Of a DNA stretch of 64,000 nt, positions 48,340 through 64,000 are shown one piece after another; position 1 is the first letter of the stretch, and every line of letters begins with the position of its first letter. The position numbers were made by a program, and so were the translations under genes. Source of the stretch: Glandiceps talaboti. Its lineage: Eukaryota; Hemichordata; Enteropneusta; Spengelidae. The notes under the pieces are model-generated. The model did no database searches. It was not told the DNA's origin and saw only the letters and a program-made list of their open reading frames with translations. The DNA lies in NCBI RefSeq assembly GCF_964340395.1, contig NC_135569.1:8528540-8592539 (forward strand), written 5' to 3'.

Positions 48340-48570
48340 CTGACCTCAATTTGCATAAACTTTCAAAAAAATGTTTAGCACAACTTCCCACCTTTGACCT
48401 TAACATGCATAACATTTGACCCAAGCTTACACAAACTTTGATCTCAACTTGCATAACTTTTGACCTCGATGTATCTTTCGCGAACTTTGACCTCAACTTA
48501 TATTACTTTGACCTTGATGTGATTTTCACAAACTTAGACCTCAACCTTTGACCTCAACTTGTATGACATT
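48340..48570 (+). repeat. Degenerate repeat with clustered TGACCT half-sites
   Basis: TTTGACCTCAACTTGCATAA-like units at about eight positions. TGACCT is the complement of the AGGTCA nuclear-receptor half-site. Confidence 0.5.
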
Positions 48571-48802
48571 CAGTATTCATGTTTTAACCATTGTAAAGTA
48601 ATTTACATGTACCGTCATGACCAGCAAGATTGTCAAGAACACATTAATGTTTAGTCCACTTACTTCAGTGCTAATTTACATACCATATTACACTTTGAAC
48701 AGCATTAGTCATATTTACATATAATAGCATTTAACCTTTAACCTTTATATATATCACATACATAGTAACAAGTATAATGTATTTCAAGGAATTGTCTTGC
48801 CT

Positions 48803-48920
48803 AGACCCACTTAGTCTGTAAGGTACGCCGTGACGGAGCGCCCTCACACATCGGCCAACCATGAGAGGAAGCCGGTGAGGGTGAAACGTCACGACGTGTC
48901 TTACAGTCTAAGACCCACTT
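48803..48920. mobile_element. Tiny palindromic element with direct-repeat flanks
   Basis: AGTCTGTAAGGTACGCCGTG then ACG is mirrored by CGTCACGACGTGTCTTACAG. AGACCCACTT is present on both sides (48803-48812, 48911-48920), a target duplication of 7-10 bp depending on where the ends are set. Confidence 0.7.
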
Positions 48921-49080
48921 GGTTCATTTCAGCATTTTCCTCTTAACTCTTGCTCAAATATCTAAATTCATTATTAGTTCCCAAAAGAGGGGACTGTTAC
49001 AATGGGTTCTGTCAGGCCATCTTTCTGTAATATGTCATTTCTCATTTTAAGACCTTGACATTTGACCTTGACCTTCAGGG

Positions 49081-50053
49081 TCAATTATCAAACCCAAGTT
49101 GAATATTGTAGACACTTTGTGGTATTTAAGTGTTGTGGGTATTTTTATTTTTTTTAAAAGGGAACAACACACATGCATTAATTTTGGTTCTCATCACTGT
49201 TTTGCGGAACGGTAGCCATATTTGGTATAAAAATCAACAATTTGCATAACAGCTCAGGAAACATTATGCAGAGATTTCCGTCATTCAAGCGTCTACTCCT
49301 AGGTATGTTAATTTTTACAGATACGACTTTTCAGTCAGTAACTTTAAATTTGACTCTGATCTTTGTCCTGTGACCAAAATTTAACACAACAAATCAATTT
49401 TAATCTGTTACGCGGAAGTAAAGTACTTGAGGGGGCTGTTTCTTCTATGAAGGCTTGTTTAATTTTGAAACGTAGTTTCAACTACTGATGCATCTGCCAG
49501 AAAACAGGTTGCAAATTCAAATTCGTACTGGGTTTTAAATCTACCTACTGTGATGTCATTGAAATCACTGCGATCCAAATCAACAAAGAAATTGAACCTG
49601 TTTGACATAAACTGCAGACTGGATGAGCCAATCAGAAAGGAACACATAGTCCATGAAGTACTTGGTTGAGATGTTGTGAAGTGAGACTCTAATCTGATTT
49701 TAGATTTGAATACAAAGCCTTTTTGGTAAATGTCTAAGCAAGAGTTGAGAGGATCCACTGAAAATCAACCAAGCAAGCGGTCTAGACAAGGAATTGTCTA
49801 ACACATCAAAGACAATATGGTGGTATGCAAATGATGAGGGCGTGACTAAATTTGCATGATTGACAGGGTTGCTTCATCTAATCTTTGTATACAGTTCTAC
49901 TACTATGACATGTCAGTGCTTACGAAAAGTAAGTGGATGACTTGTATTATAATCTACTCAAAAGTTAGAATTTTCAAATATATTAATATTTTATAAAATA
50001 GAATTTATGTACATCATCATCATTTAATCACTCTATGATAAAGATGAATCACT
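49081..50053. other. Gene-free stretch
   Basis: A minus-strand frame at 49459-49758 is open for 99 codons but matches no family known to me and has no splice context. Otherwise unremarkable. Confidence 0.3.
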
Positions 50054-50061
50054 GAGTTTAG

Positions 50062-50459
50062 TAGTCTAGGTCCTGACAGGGACCATATTACGTACTACAC
50101 TCCCAGTCTAGTCAATCCCCTTGCTTGAACACAGATATCTGTGCTCCCCCCCCCCCCCCTACGGTGTTCATATAAACATGATGATGTTCCGGCGTCCCCA
50201 CATGATTTTAGTTTAAATAGACTGGAGGTGGAGTCCTGGTTGGACATTTGCATGTCATAGTCAAAACTGAAACAGCTGTACAAATGAATATTGATGAGCG
50301 ATGACGACAGCCTGTCAATTTGTGATGCATTGCTACTGGCATGCGCCCTTTGCGCTTCATTCACCATGGGGATTGAACCACATTTAACGGCTTGAGCAAG
50401 GGGATTGACTAGACTGGGATTGTAGTACGTAATACGGTCCCTGTCAGGACCTAGACTAA
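50062..50459. mobile_element. hAT-like non-autonomous element (family 5), full copy
   Basis: Inverted ends of about 65 bp beginning TAGTCTAGGTCCTGACAGGG. GAGTTTAG is repeated directly at 50054-50061 and 50460-50467, an 8-bp target duplication typical of hAT elements. The interior has a poly-C run and the block also present at 19456-19615. No transposase. Confidence 0.8.
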
Positions 50460-51124
50460 GAGTTTAGGTGCTTTTGTAAAAAGTTTTACTGATCACAAAT
50501 TTTTGTTAAATATTGATGTGTATGAGTTATTTGCCTGGAGTGCATAGTTCTGAGTTTATATATCCTCCTGTGACCTATTGCTATACCTACTATTCTTAGT
50601 TTGGTAAATTTAAAACTAAGTGGTTGTGTGCTGAGCATCCTCTGATGCGCATATATGTCACAAGTTTTGGGACATTTACAAAAATGAGTTTGATACAAAT
50701 ATTGAAAAATTTCAGTTTTTCAAGCATTATGTGTAATCCAAAGTAAATCTTCTTCTCAAGTTGTATCAGTTTTCGTCATAACCATTCCCATCGTCTGGAC
50801 AACTGGTGTATTTTACTATGACTTAAGGGACCAAAAGAGAATTGATACAAGAAAACAGATCAAACCAAGATATACCTTGGAAGTGTACATAAACCTTGAG
50901 AAAACCATAAAACTTTTGAATTTCAGTGTCAAAAACCTTTTTTGGAAATATCCTGAAATGCGTGTGCACTGAAGATGTCCAGCACACGACCACTATAAGC
51001 TCTGATAAATACATATACAACAGTTCTACACTACTAGTATCAAACATTTACTAACATTTACAGTACCGAGCACATCATATCTATATCTCAAACTATAACA
51101 TAATAAACTACAATATACAAGGTT

Positions 51125-51780
51125 TTTCTACATATATCTTACTTCATTAGCATGTTAATTAGCATGTCATTTGCATATTCTAATGCCAGCATTCATTAGT
51201 ATGTAGTATAAATCTATTTGGAATTTTCATATTGTAAGATAGATCAGCATTAAAGTGCACAATGTATTATTAGCATGTCATTTGCATAATATGTATATTC
51301 TGGCTTTCTAGTAGCATTTGTATAAAATAAATCAGGCATGTCATTTGCATAATGTATGATATTATCAGCGTGTTATACATGATATAAAATCAATTAGCAT
51401 ATCATTTGCATAACTGATATACTAACATTCAAAAGTATGTTACATGCATAATATAAAATCAGTTAGCATATTTGCATAATTTATTATATACTAACATTCA
51501 ATAGTATATTATAAATCATTTAGCATGTCATTTGCATAATGTATGATATATTAACATTAAAAAACATGTTATATGCATAATATAAATCAATTAGCATATC
51601 ATTTGCATGATGTATGATATACTAACATTTAATAGTGTGTTATATGCATAGTATAAATTGTTTAGCATGTTATTTGCATAATGTATGATATACTAATGTT
51701 CAAAAACATGTTATATGTATATTATAAAGTAATTAGCATGTCATTTGCATATTGTATGATATACCAATCCTAGCATTTCA
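51125..51780 (+). repeat. ~70-bp degenerate tandem array rich in octamer motifs
   Basis: Units of TTAGCATGTCATTTGCATAA then TGTATGATATACTAACATTC and TATGCATAATATAAATCA. ATTTGCAT, the complement of the POU octamer ATGCAAAT, occurs in most units, about eight or nine times. Confidence 0.8.
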
Positions 51781-52213
51781 GTACAGGAATATTACATCTT
51801 TTAGAATTTACACACTAATGAAAAAAATCACATTTCATATCTTAATCATAATATATGTTTGCGGTGAAAGTAATCTTGTTGTATTTTGCCAGGCCACCAG
51901 ATGAAGGAAAGATTATTTAACCATTTTATCAATTACTCTGTAGATGATTTATCATATATATCAGTGATTATATTATCATATATATTGGCAGCTTTTTAAA
52001 TCTTTTGGGGAAAAATATTCAGAAAATTTTCAAAAAATTATGAAAAATTAAAATTTTAGCTTAATTCAAGACTTGTTCATTTGTTAAGGTTTGTATTGTT
52101 GAATATATTATTTTCACTTTCCAATCACTGGTATTTTTGGAAAACAAACTTGATTTTCTAATCATTATAGTTTTGTTTCTACATTATATGTGTATTTCAA
52201 TATCATATACAGT

Positions 52214-52334
52214 AGTCTTGGTTTCCCAGTCTCTCACCACTGGGGCTCTGCCTACGAGACCACCCCAGACTTTCATCTGGGTGGTCTCATAGAAGAGCGC
52301 CCTCAGTGGTGAGAGTCTGGGTAACTGAGAACTA
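52214..52334. mobile_element. Palindromic mini-element
   Basis: CCCAGTCTCTCACCACTGGG and GAGACCACCC at left are mirrored by GGGTGGTCTC and GTGGTGAGAGTCTGGG at right. A single related arm lies at 33990-34050 in intron 4. Confidence 0.75.
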
Positions 52335-52599
52335 CATATAGAGTGAAATTTAAGTGATATATGACATCACTGTTTGTAGATGGGTAAAGTTCTATTTTGA
52401 TAAGAAGCTGTTGCTAAGAGACAAATGATTGACATGTACTTACAATATGGTAAATAATGAATGTATAATGATAGTTTTCATGTTACAGTCAACGTCATCA
52501 GACATCACCAAATACTATGTCTGTCATTTCATTTGTTTATCTTTGATACTGCATTGTGGGTAGATAAGGTCAACACTTCAAAGATGCTGACTTGGCACA

Positions 52600-53015
52600 A
52601 ATGAACCAGACAGGAGGTACAACCAATGATATATCTTGACAATGCAGTGAACAGGCTAGACAAGGGCTAGGAGGTATGACCAGCTAATGATGTATCTCGA
52701 CAGTGCAGTAAACAGACTAGACAAGGGCTAGGAGGTATGACCAGTTAATGATGTATCTTGACAGTACAGTGAACAGGCTATAGGGCTAGGAGGTACGACC
52801 AGCTAATGATGTATCTCGACAGTGCAGTAAACAGACTAGACAAGGGCTAGGAGGTATGACCAGTTAATGATGTATCTTGACAGTACAGTAAACAGGCTAT
52901 AGGGCTAGGAGGTACGACCAGCTAATGATGTATCTCGACAGTGCAGTAAACAGACTAGACAAGGGCTAGGAGGTACAACCAGCTAATGATGTATCTTGAC
53001 AGTGCAGTATACTGG
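52600..53015 (+). repeat. Third locus of the 62-bp minisatellite
   Basis: Seven units of GGGCTAGGAGGTAYGACCAG then CTAATGATGTATCTCGACAG and TGCAGTAAACAG. A two-unit higher-order repeat (with and without AGACAA) is visible. Confidence 0.9.
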
Positions 53016-53506
53016 CTACAAATGACCTGAAATCTGGTCCTAATTTGTACCACTGATCAACTGTGAAACTGACAAAGTTGAATGGTAACTGAGCTCTCCC
53101 AAAAATTTCCAAATTTCTCCGTCAGGGTTGACCAAACTAGTTCATGATGTGGTTAGTGTAACCTTTGAACCTTGTAGTGAGGCCAAATTGCCAGTGTTTT
53201 TCTACCCATATTGAAATATCAAAGATTAAAAATATGTTCATGACACACAGTTTTGGCAATAGATGATGAACTTGGCTGTAATATAGATTTTATGTTAATG
53301 TCACCATGAAATGTGTACAGTTACTCTGTTATTCCCACCAACAAATTTCATACTGTGGTTTTCAAAATTTTCAGTGTTGGATTTTTTGGAGTGAAATATT
53401 TGTGCCAAGCAAGAAACTGATGTTGTTTGTGTAATAAGTGTTTTAACCTTATCAGTTGATATCTGTACGGTAATTGTAAGATAACTATATACTTTCATAA
53501 ATACAT

Positions 53507-54120
53507 TAAAATTTTGTACTGCACTAAAGTACTTGGATAAATCCTAGCTTTCAACCCCAGTCCTCAGGTCTTCTTCAGGGATGAGATGTCATGTGTTGTT
53601 TTCACATGAATGACTTCAGAATATTGTCCCAGACAGGTGGTAAAGTATATCAGTCCACGTCTCTGTTTAGCAATGGTTTTAATGTTCTGATATAAATGGC
53701 TTCTTTGATTCCCCTGACAAACCAGTCTGGTTCCCTATCCCACATTCTCCATGTCAATTCTAATGTCCAGACAGTCTTATGAATGTCTTTGGAAACATAC
53801 TCCATGTCAATTCTAATGTCTGGACAGTCTTATGGATGTCTTTGGAAACATACTCCATGTCAATTCTAATGTCTGGACAGTCTTATGGATGTCTTTGGAA
53901 ACTTCCGATGCCGCACAACTAAGGACGTCAGTGCTCCTGAAAACTGGATGTCAATGTTCTTTCCATTTCACCAATGTAGTCAACCTGTCTGAGACAATAT
54001 TTTGAAGTCTGTATACATGCGTAAACAATGCATGACTTCACATCCCTGAAGAAGATCTTAGGACTCAGTCTGAAAGCTAGGATTTATCCAAGTATTTTGG
54101 TGCAGTACTAAGTTTTAATA
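53507..54120. mobile_element. Fold-back element with internal tandem repeat
   Basis: Arms of about 80-130 bp: TGTACTGCACTAAAGTACTT then GGATAAATCCTAGC against the inverted right arm ending in GTGCAGTACTAAG. The interior (53740-53905) has CCATGTCAATTCTAATGTCT then GGACAGTCTTATGGATG three times in tandem, 53-bp period. Confidence 0.8.
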
Positions 54121-54475
54121 TATTTGTATAAACTATTCACCTGCACAGATGTGTCTTCATCATTATATACTGTTATATTGATATAGAAATTGTACAACAT
54201 TTTATGGCATTGGAATAAATGTTGTCAGTAAACTGTCTGTATAAATATATGGATTTTATGACTGTTTTGTACATTTTGGCAAAGACTAGTAAATTAAATG
54301 GGTACAAACTGAGTTTATTTGGGATGCCCTCGCGTAACCATTCTTTCCAAAATGGATACAAGTAGGGTAACTAGAATTGGTGATGCCAAAGAGAGGTACT
54401 TTTATTTCCACTTTGAAGACCCCAAAGTTGTGTAAATGTACTAAATATGTCTATTTAATCACAGCTGGGATTTAA

Positions 54476-54838
54476 TTAAAGGGGCACAAGCTGAGTTTAT
54501 ACGTGTTTAGGTGTAGTTTTTACTGTATATTTAAAAGGTACTCACAGTATTGTACTACTGAAGCACATGAAACTATCATTTGTAATTGACTGAATTCAAA
54601 CCTGGTATTAAGATATAACCCATAAATGATCCAATGACGTAATTTATGGTATGTACCAAAAAATGTTCCAGGAAATCCCTACTACACATGTACATGTACA
54701 TTCAACAGTTCTAACAATGACAGAACATAATTGTAATGTCATAGAAGACGTGTATCGACATTAACATTATACTGGAATATGGTTTTATTTAAATTCCACT
54801 TGAGTAAAAGTGTATAAACTCAGCTTGTGCCACTTTAA
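54476..54838 (-). mobile_element. MITE family 3, best-preserved copy
   Basis: Near-perfect 27-bp inverted repeats, TTAAAGGGGCACAAGCTGAG plus TTTATAC at left and its complement at right ending CACTTTAA. The outer TTAA on both sides could be a piggyBac-type TTAA duplication. Confidence 0.75.
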
Positions 54839-54839
54839 T

Positions 54840-55200
54840 AATAACCTTAGTTTTACAGAACACTGTTTTTCACCTGCTCAAAGCACTTTACAATCCTATG
54901 GTAGCACAAAGGCTCTAAATTTAATCTCCCTGGTGAGCATACAATGCATTGCAACCTCTGCAGGATCCTTCACATTGCAACCTCTATCCTACAGGTACCC
55001 ATTTATACAACTGGGATGACTTGGGTACAGTGGTGATACTTCCACTAAGTATACATATATAGGTTCTGTCTTACCAGCTGGGTACCCAGTTATATAGCTG
55101 GGATGACATGGATACAGTGGTGATACTTCTACTAAGTATACATACATGTATATAGGTTCTGTCTCACCAGCTGGGTACCCAGTTATACAGCTGGGTTGAT
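54840..55200 (+). repeat. SINE-like segment followed by a ~110-bp tandem repeat
   Basis: CTGCTCAAAGCACTTTACAA and GGTACCCATTTATACAACTG look like a dispersed repeat. GGTACCCAGTTATA.AGCTGG with GGATACAGTGGTGATACTTC recurs at about 110-bp spacing. SINE identity is not established. Confidence 0.45.
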
Positions 55201-55374
55201 GTAAGAAGAGATTTCATTTACCTCTATTTCCTTCATATATATGGTCATTTGTTTTATATTACTTTTGTTCCGAGAGTGAGCTCTTTTCCGTTTATCACTT
55301 TGAGAAAATGCACTCAATCCTAGAACTATCAAAAACAAACCACAGCATAGGAAGTAAGTTCCACCTATCTACAG

Positions 55375-55382
55375 TGACGTCA
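55375..55382. promoter_or_regulatory. Perfect CRE palindrome TGACGTCA
   Basis: Exact 8-bp consensus for CREB/ATF in otherwise anonymous intergenic DNA. Function unknown. Confidence 0.25.
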
Positions 55383-56099
55383 TCACAGAGGGTGGACAGT
55401 TCGATGTACATAACTGACAAGTACGTTGACACCTGAATTCTAACCGTTTCACACGTCCAGTGTACTCAACACCTCCAGTAAATTTGGATCATTTGGTCAG
55501 ATCCAGTTAGACACTGAAGAAGTACAAGTGTGATTTGTTCAAAACATGTCTGTTTCTCAATCAGACATGTAAGAAGTGATCTTGTGTATGCAGGAGATAG
55601 AGGCAAGTAGAGAAATGGAGTCCTATTACTAAATACATTGGGTTTAATATGTAAGATAATTACAGATTTTTTTTCAGTTCACCTCAAATCTGCGAGGATC
55701 TTGGTTGTCCGCTAGCAGAGCTCTTACTATTTAGTGGATCATGGATGTACTCCCCTAATACCTAATCAAAACGTCGAGCACAACGCATAGCATAGACAGG
55801 GCAGAGATTTAGATTTATTGCATTTCAAGGCCTGTCACGTGTGTATTAAAAGTGGGTTACCTTTATGTAATAGAATAGAAAGCGAAATACTATACACAAA
55901 CACTCGGCAATCAAAAAACAAACAGAAGCATATGCATACAAACCATTCGAAATTTTAACTTCAACATTTCCTGACGGCTCTGAAAAGCCTTATAAGTATA
56001 CGTACAAGTTTACAAATTTCTGTTGACTTCGTCTTTTGATCGTAACAAAAACGGTAAAACTTGCAATCTCTCGAGGAACGTACTTGACCCCTATGTGGT

Positions 56100-56458
56100 T
56101 AATGAACGAGAGAAGGGTTATATAATAGTGCAGATATAATTATTGCAGCAACCGAGTGCGTAGTGCGCAGTTTATGGTTAGCGAACACACCTGTGTGGTG
56201 GTCACAAACTGGCCAATCAGGTTTGAGGATGCGTTGACAAATTCGTGAGTCACTGCGTGCTACAGGCCAGTGATTGGCCAATTTATTTCAACCACCTGTG
56301 GATCACGTGTTTCTATCAGTTTTGTCATTCTGGGATTTAATTTCGATGTGAGAGGACAGTCATGCCGTGTGGTCACTATTACACGTTGTGGGCAGTTGTT
56401 TGTAGATAGTAATCTAGTTTTGCTTCTCCATCGTTTCGCCGTTTTCGGGAACAGACTG
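56100..56458 (+). promoter_or_regulatory. Orphan CpG-richer promoter with possible noncoding first exon
   Basis: CCAAT at 56212-56216, a palindromic ATTGGCCAAT at 56273-56282 and an E-box CACGTG at 56304-56309. CpG-rich sequence follows (GTTTCGCCGTTTTCGGG), ending at a good donor CTG|GTGAGT after 56458. It reads like the promoter and first exon of a plus-strand transcript, yet the next recognised gene is on the minus strand. The transcript would run antisense through the LysA-like gene or belong to a gene beyond the window. Confidence 0.35.
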
Positions 56459-57613
56459 GTGAGTAAAATTTAATTCTCGTGTCCTTCAAATTTTACGTCA
56501 CCTTCAGAATTGTTTGTGTTAGTTCACAAGACTTAAAACCGTCTCTGCGTGCCTCAAAATCTTACGTGATTTCGCTGTTATCACTATCGCCGATCTGTAG
56601 TCTGATTGTTAGCTACAGTCTGGACATTATACGTCATTTCATAACCATCGTGGAGAGGGCAGTTCTAAGTGCATTTGCCAAGTGTTGTACGTTTTCAAAA
56701 TATGTACCCTACTCGCATTTTGTTTGATAAAATACGTTCTCTCCGTTTATCAGCTTCTCAAATGATCAAAACCTACGAAAATTATTAGCAAGATAGAGAC
56801 ATCATTTACCATTATTCCGAGTCTACAGTCATATCGTCAAGGGGATTCATATTTGACCCACGGCACTTATTTCCCGAGATACGCTTCAGAATAGAATAAA
56901 ATATCGATAATATTGAGAATTATATGAAAGGAGGTAAAATAACACGCGTTTCTAGGATCGCGTAAGTCTACACCTCGCGAAATATACACAACATATCGGA
57001 AAACAAGTGCGTGTGATTTGACCTTATTGTAACTGCGCTGTTATTGTTCTATATTTTCGACCTGTAAAAAGACGTCGAATTTAATCAGCATAAATTCTTT
57101 GTAATGATGTAAACAAGGCGTAGGGTATTGCAATTTATTTTTGAAGTCTGACTGTGATAGTTGTACAGTTTGAGACTAGTTACAATTAATGTTGCTTTTA
57201 AATTATTGTTCGTGGGTTTGCACTAAAGTTAGTTTTGTGTGCCAACCCTGAAAGAATGAAAAGCGCAAAAATTAAAAAGTCAAAAACTCACGCTACAATT
57301 GTTGCATCTATGTCTGAGACATGTCTGAGAAATAATCTTTAAACTAAAATATGTTATTTATTCTATGCTTTATTCAATTTTTGAGTAAATGTTCATTACA
57401 AATATATATGTTTGTAGTGTAGAGCTTGTCTTAATATTGTACATGCAAACGTAAATATCTTACTCATAAAACAAAGTGTTTACACACATGAAGTAAATTA
57501 TGATTGGATGTCATTCGAGAAGAAAATGGTATTCATCTTCATTTATTAGCATGGCATAGAATATTGTGTAAAAGGGTGGAAACATTTTTTTTTGGGGGGG
57601 GGGGTTAAACTTT

Positions 57614-57725
57614 AAATGTTGGTGGTGGTGGTGGTGGTGGTGGTGGTGGTGGTGGTGGGGCTGATGGTATTGTTGTTTGTAGTAGTGGTGGTGGTGGTGT
57701 TGTTGTTGTTGGTGGTGATGGTGGT
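57614..57725 (+). repeat. (GGT)n microsatellite
   Basis: Perfect GGT run at 57620-57657, then GTT/GGT mixtures. Preceded by a poly-G run near 57594-57603. Confidence 0.95.
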
Positions 57726-57731
57726 GATATT

Positions 57732-57737
57732 TTTATT
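57732..57737 (-). terminator. Possible polyadenylation signal of the LysA-like gene
   Basis: AATAAA on the minus strand, about 150 bp past the stop codon at 57886. A GGT-repeat tract (CCA on the sense strand) follows it. Position is reasonable for a short 3' UTR. Confidence 0.4.
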
Positions 57738-57885
57738 GAGACAAGTTACACATCATACAAATTACGAACGGATTTTGAGAGATGCAAAAATTGAATTCAT
57801 TGTTTATGTGAAAAATGTTTAACATGTATTTCACTCGGCATTTGAAATAAAACCCCACAAAAAGGGAGTCAAAACCATGCTGACT

Positions 57886-63624
<5,739 letters not shown>

Positions 63625-64000
63625 GATTGTTGATTAATCATCAATTGAAACCGTGATAGGTACAATACATTATTAATTATGTCAAATGTTCCAGGTCAGT
63701 CGAACTTTACATGCACCGTACCGTTTACGCGTGAAGGGCAACTGTCGCATTCGGAAAATGAAACATCGTATTAAAATGTACCTTAAAGTCTGGCCAGTGT
63801 CTCCGGGGGGTAGGTGAGAAAATATCGTGGTGAGCCCCCCATTCTCTCTGTATAAACCAAACCACGAATAAAAAAATTATTATCCCCTCCCATGAAGTCT
63901 TCCAAATTTCACACGTCGGGTAAAATCAGACATATAGATGGCGCCCTCATTATATTTTTATTTTATGCTTTTGTTTTCTGTTACTATTCATGTATACATT
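63625..64000 (-). promoter_or_regulatory. Upstream region of the LysA-like gene
   Basis: Sequence directly before the minus-strand ATG at 63624. The part at 63690-63790 is richer in CpG (for example TTTACGCGTGAAGG at 63723-63736) than the surrounding introns, as expected near a promoter. No TATA box or clear CCAAT box was found. Confidence 0.3.

Noticed and set aside
49459-49758. 99-codon minus-strand frame
   Set aside because: No family resemblance and no supporting splice or start context; kept only as a note.

Overview
The window is AT-rich nuclear DNA from a metazoan, most likely a marine invertebrate. The evidence is many GT-AG introns, a type II membrane M13 metallopeptidase of the endothelin-converting-enzyme type, and a dense load of short inverted-repeat transposons, minisatellites and microsatellites. 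I cannot fix the phylum from the sequence. Two complete protein-coding genes can be assembled exon by exon with every splice phase agreeing.

Layout. Positions 1-20.6 kb are gene-poor. They hold a 2.1-kb Mutator-like inverted-repeat element (4046-6142) with a perfect 10-bp target duplication, a LINE 3' remnant, several MITE families, a 23-bp minisatellite and a very long (AAG)86 tract joined to GAT and CAGA repeats. A few short splice-bounded reading-frame pieces (7457-7999, 12733-14164) may be exons of an unrecognised plus-strand gene. At 20.7-21.6 kb there is promoter-like sequence (X-box, two CCAAT boxes) followed by two duplicated 12-codon candidate first exons. From 28623 to 46047 lies an intact 18-exon ECE1/ECE2-type gene on the plus strand, 759 codons plus stop, with all zinc-site residues. 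Its introns carry many minisatellites and MITEs. Positions 46-57.8 kb are intergenic, with fold-back elements, an octamer-rich tandem array (51.1-51.8 kb) and a CpG-richer promoter-like segment with a splice donor at 56458.

From 63624 down to 57886, on the minus strand, lies an intact 8-exon gene for a 461-residue diaminopimelate decarboxylase (LysA family, strongly like the plant/algal form). It keeps the PLP lysine and the substrate-site motifs. Animals do not make lysine by the diaminopimelate route, so this is the standout gene of the window. It may be a transferred or anciently retained enzyme, perhaps salvaging diaminopimelate from bacterial cell walls. The two genes converge (plus-strand ECE upstream, minus-strand LysA downstream) and show no obvious functional link.
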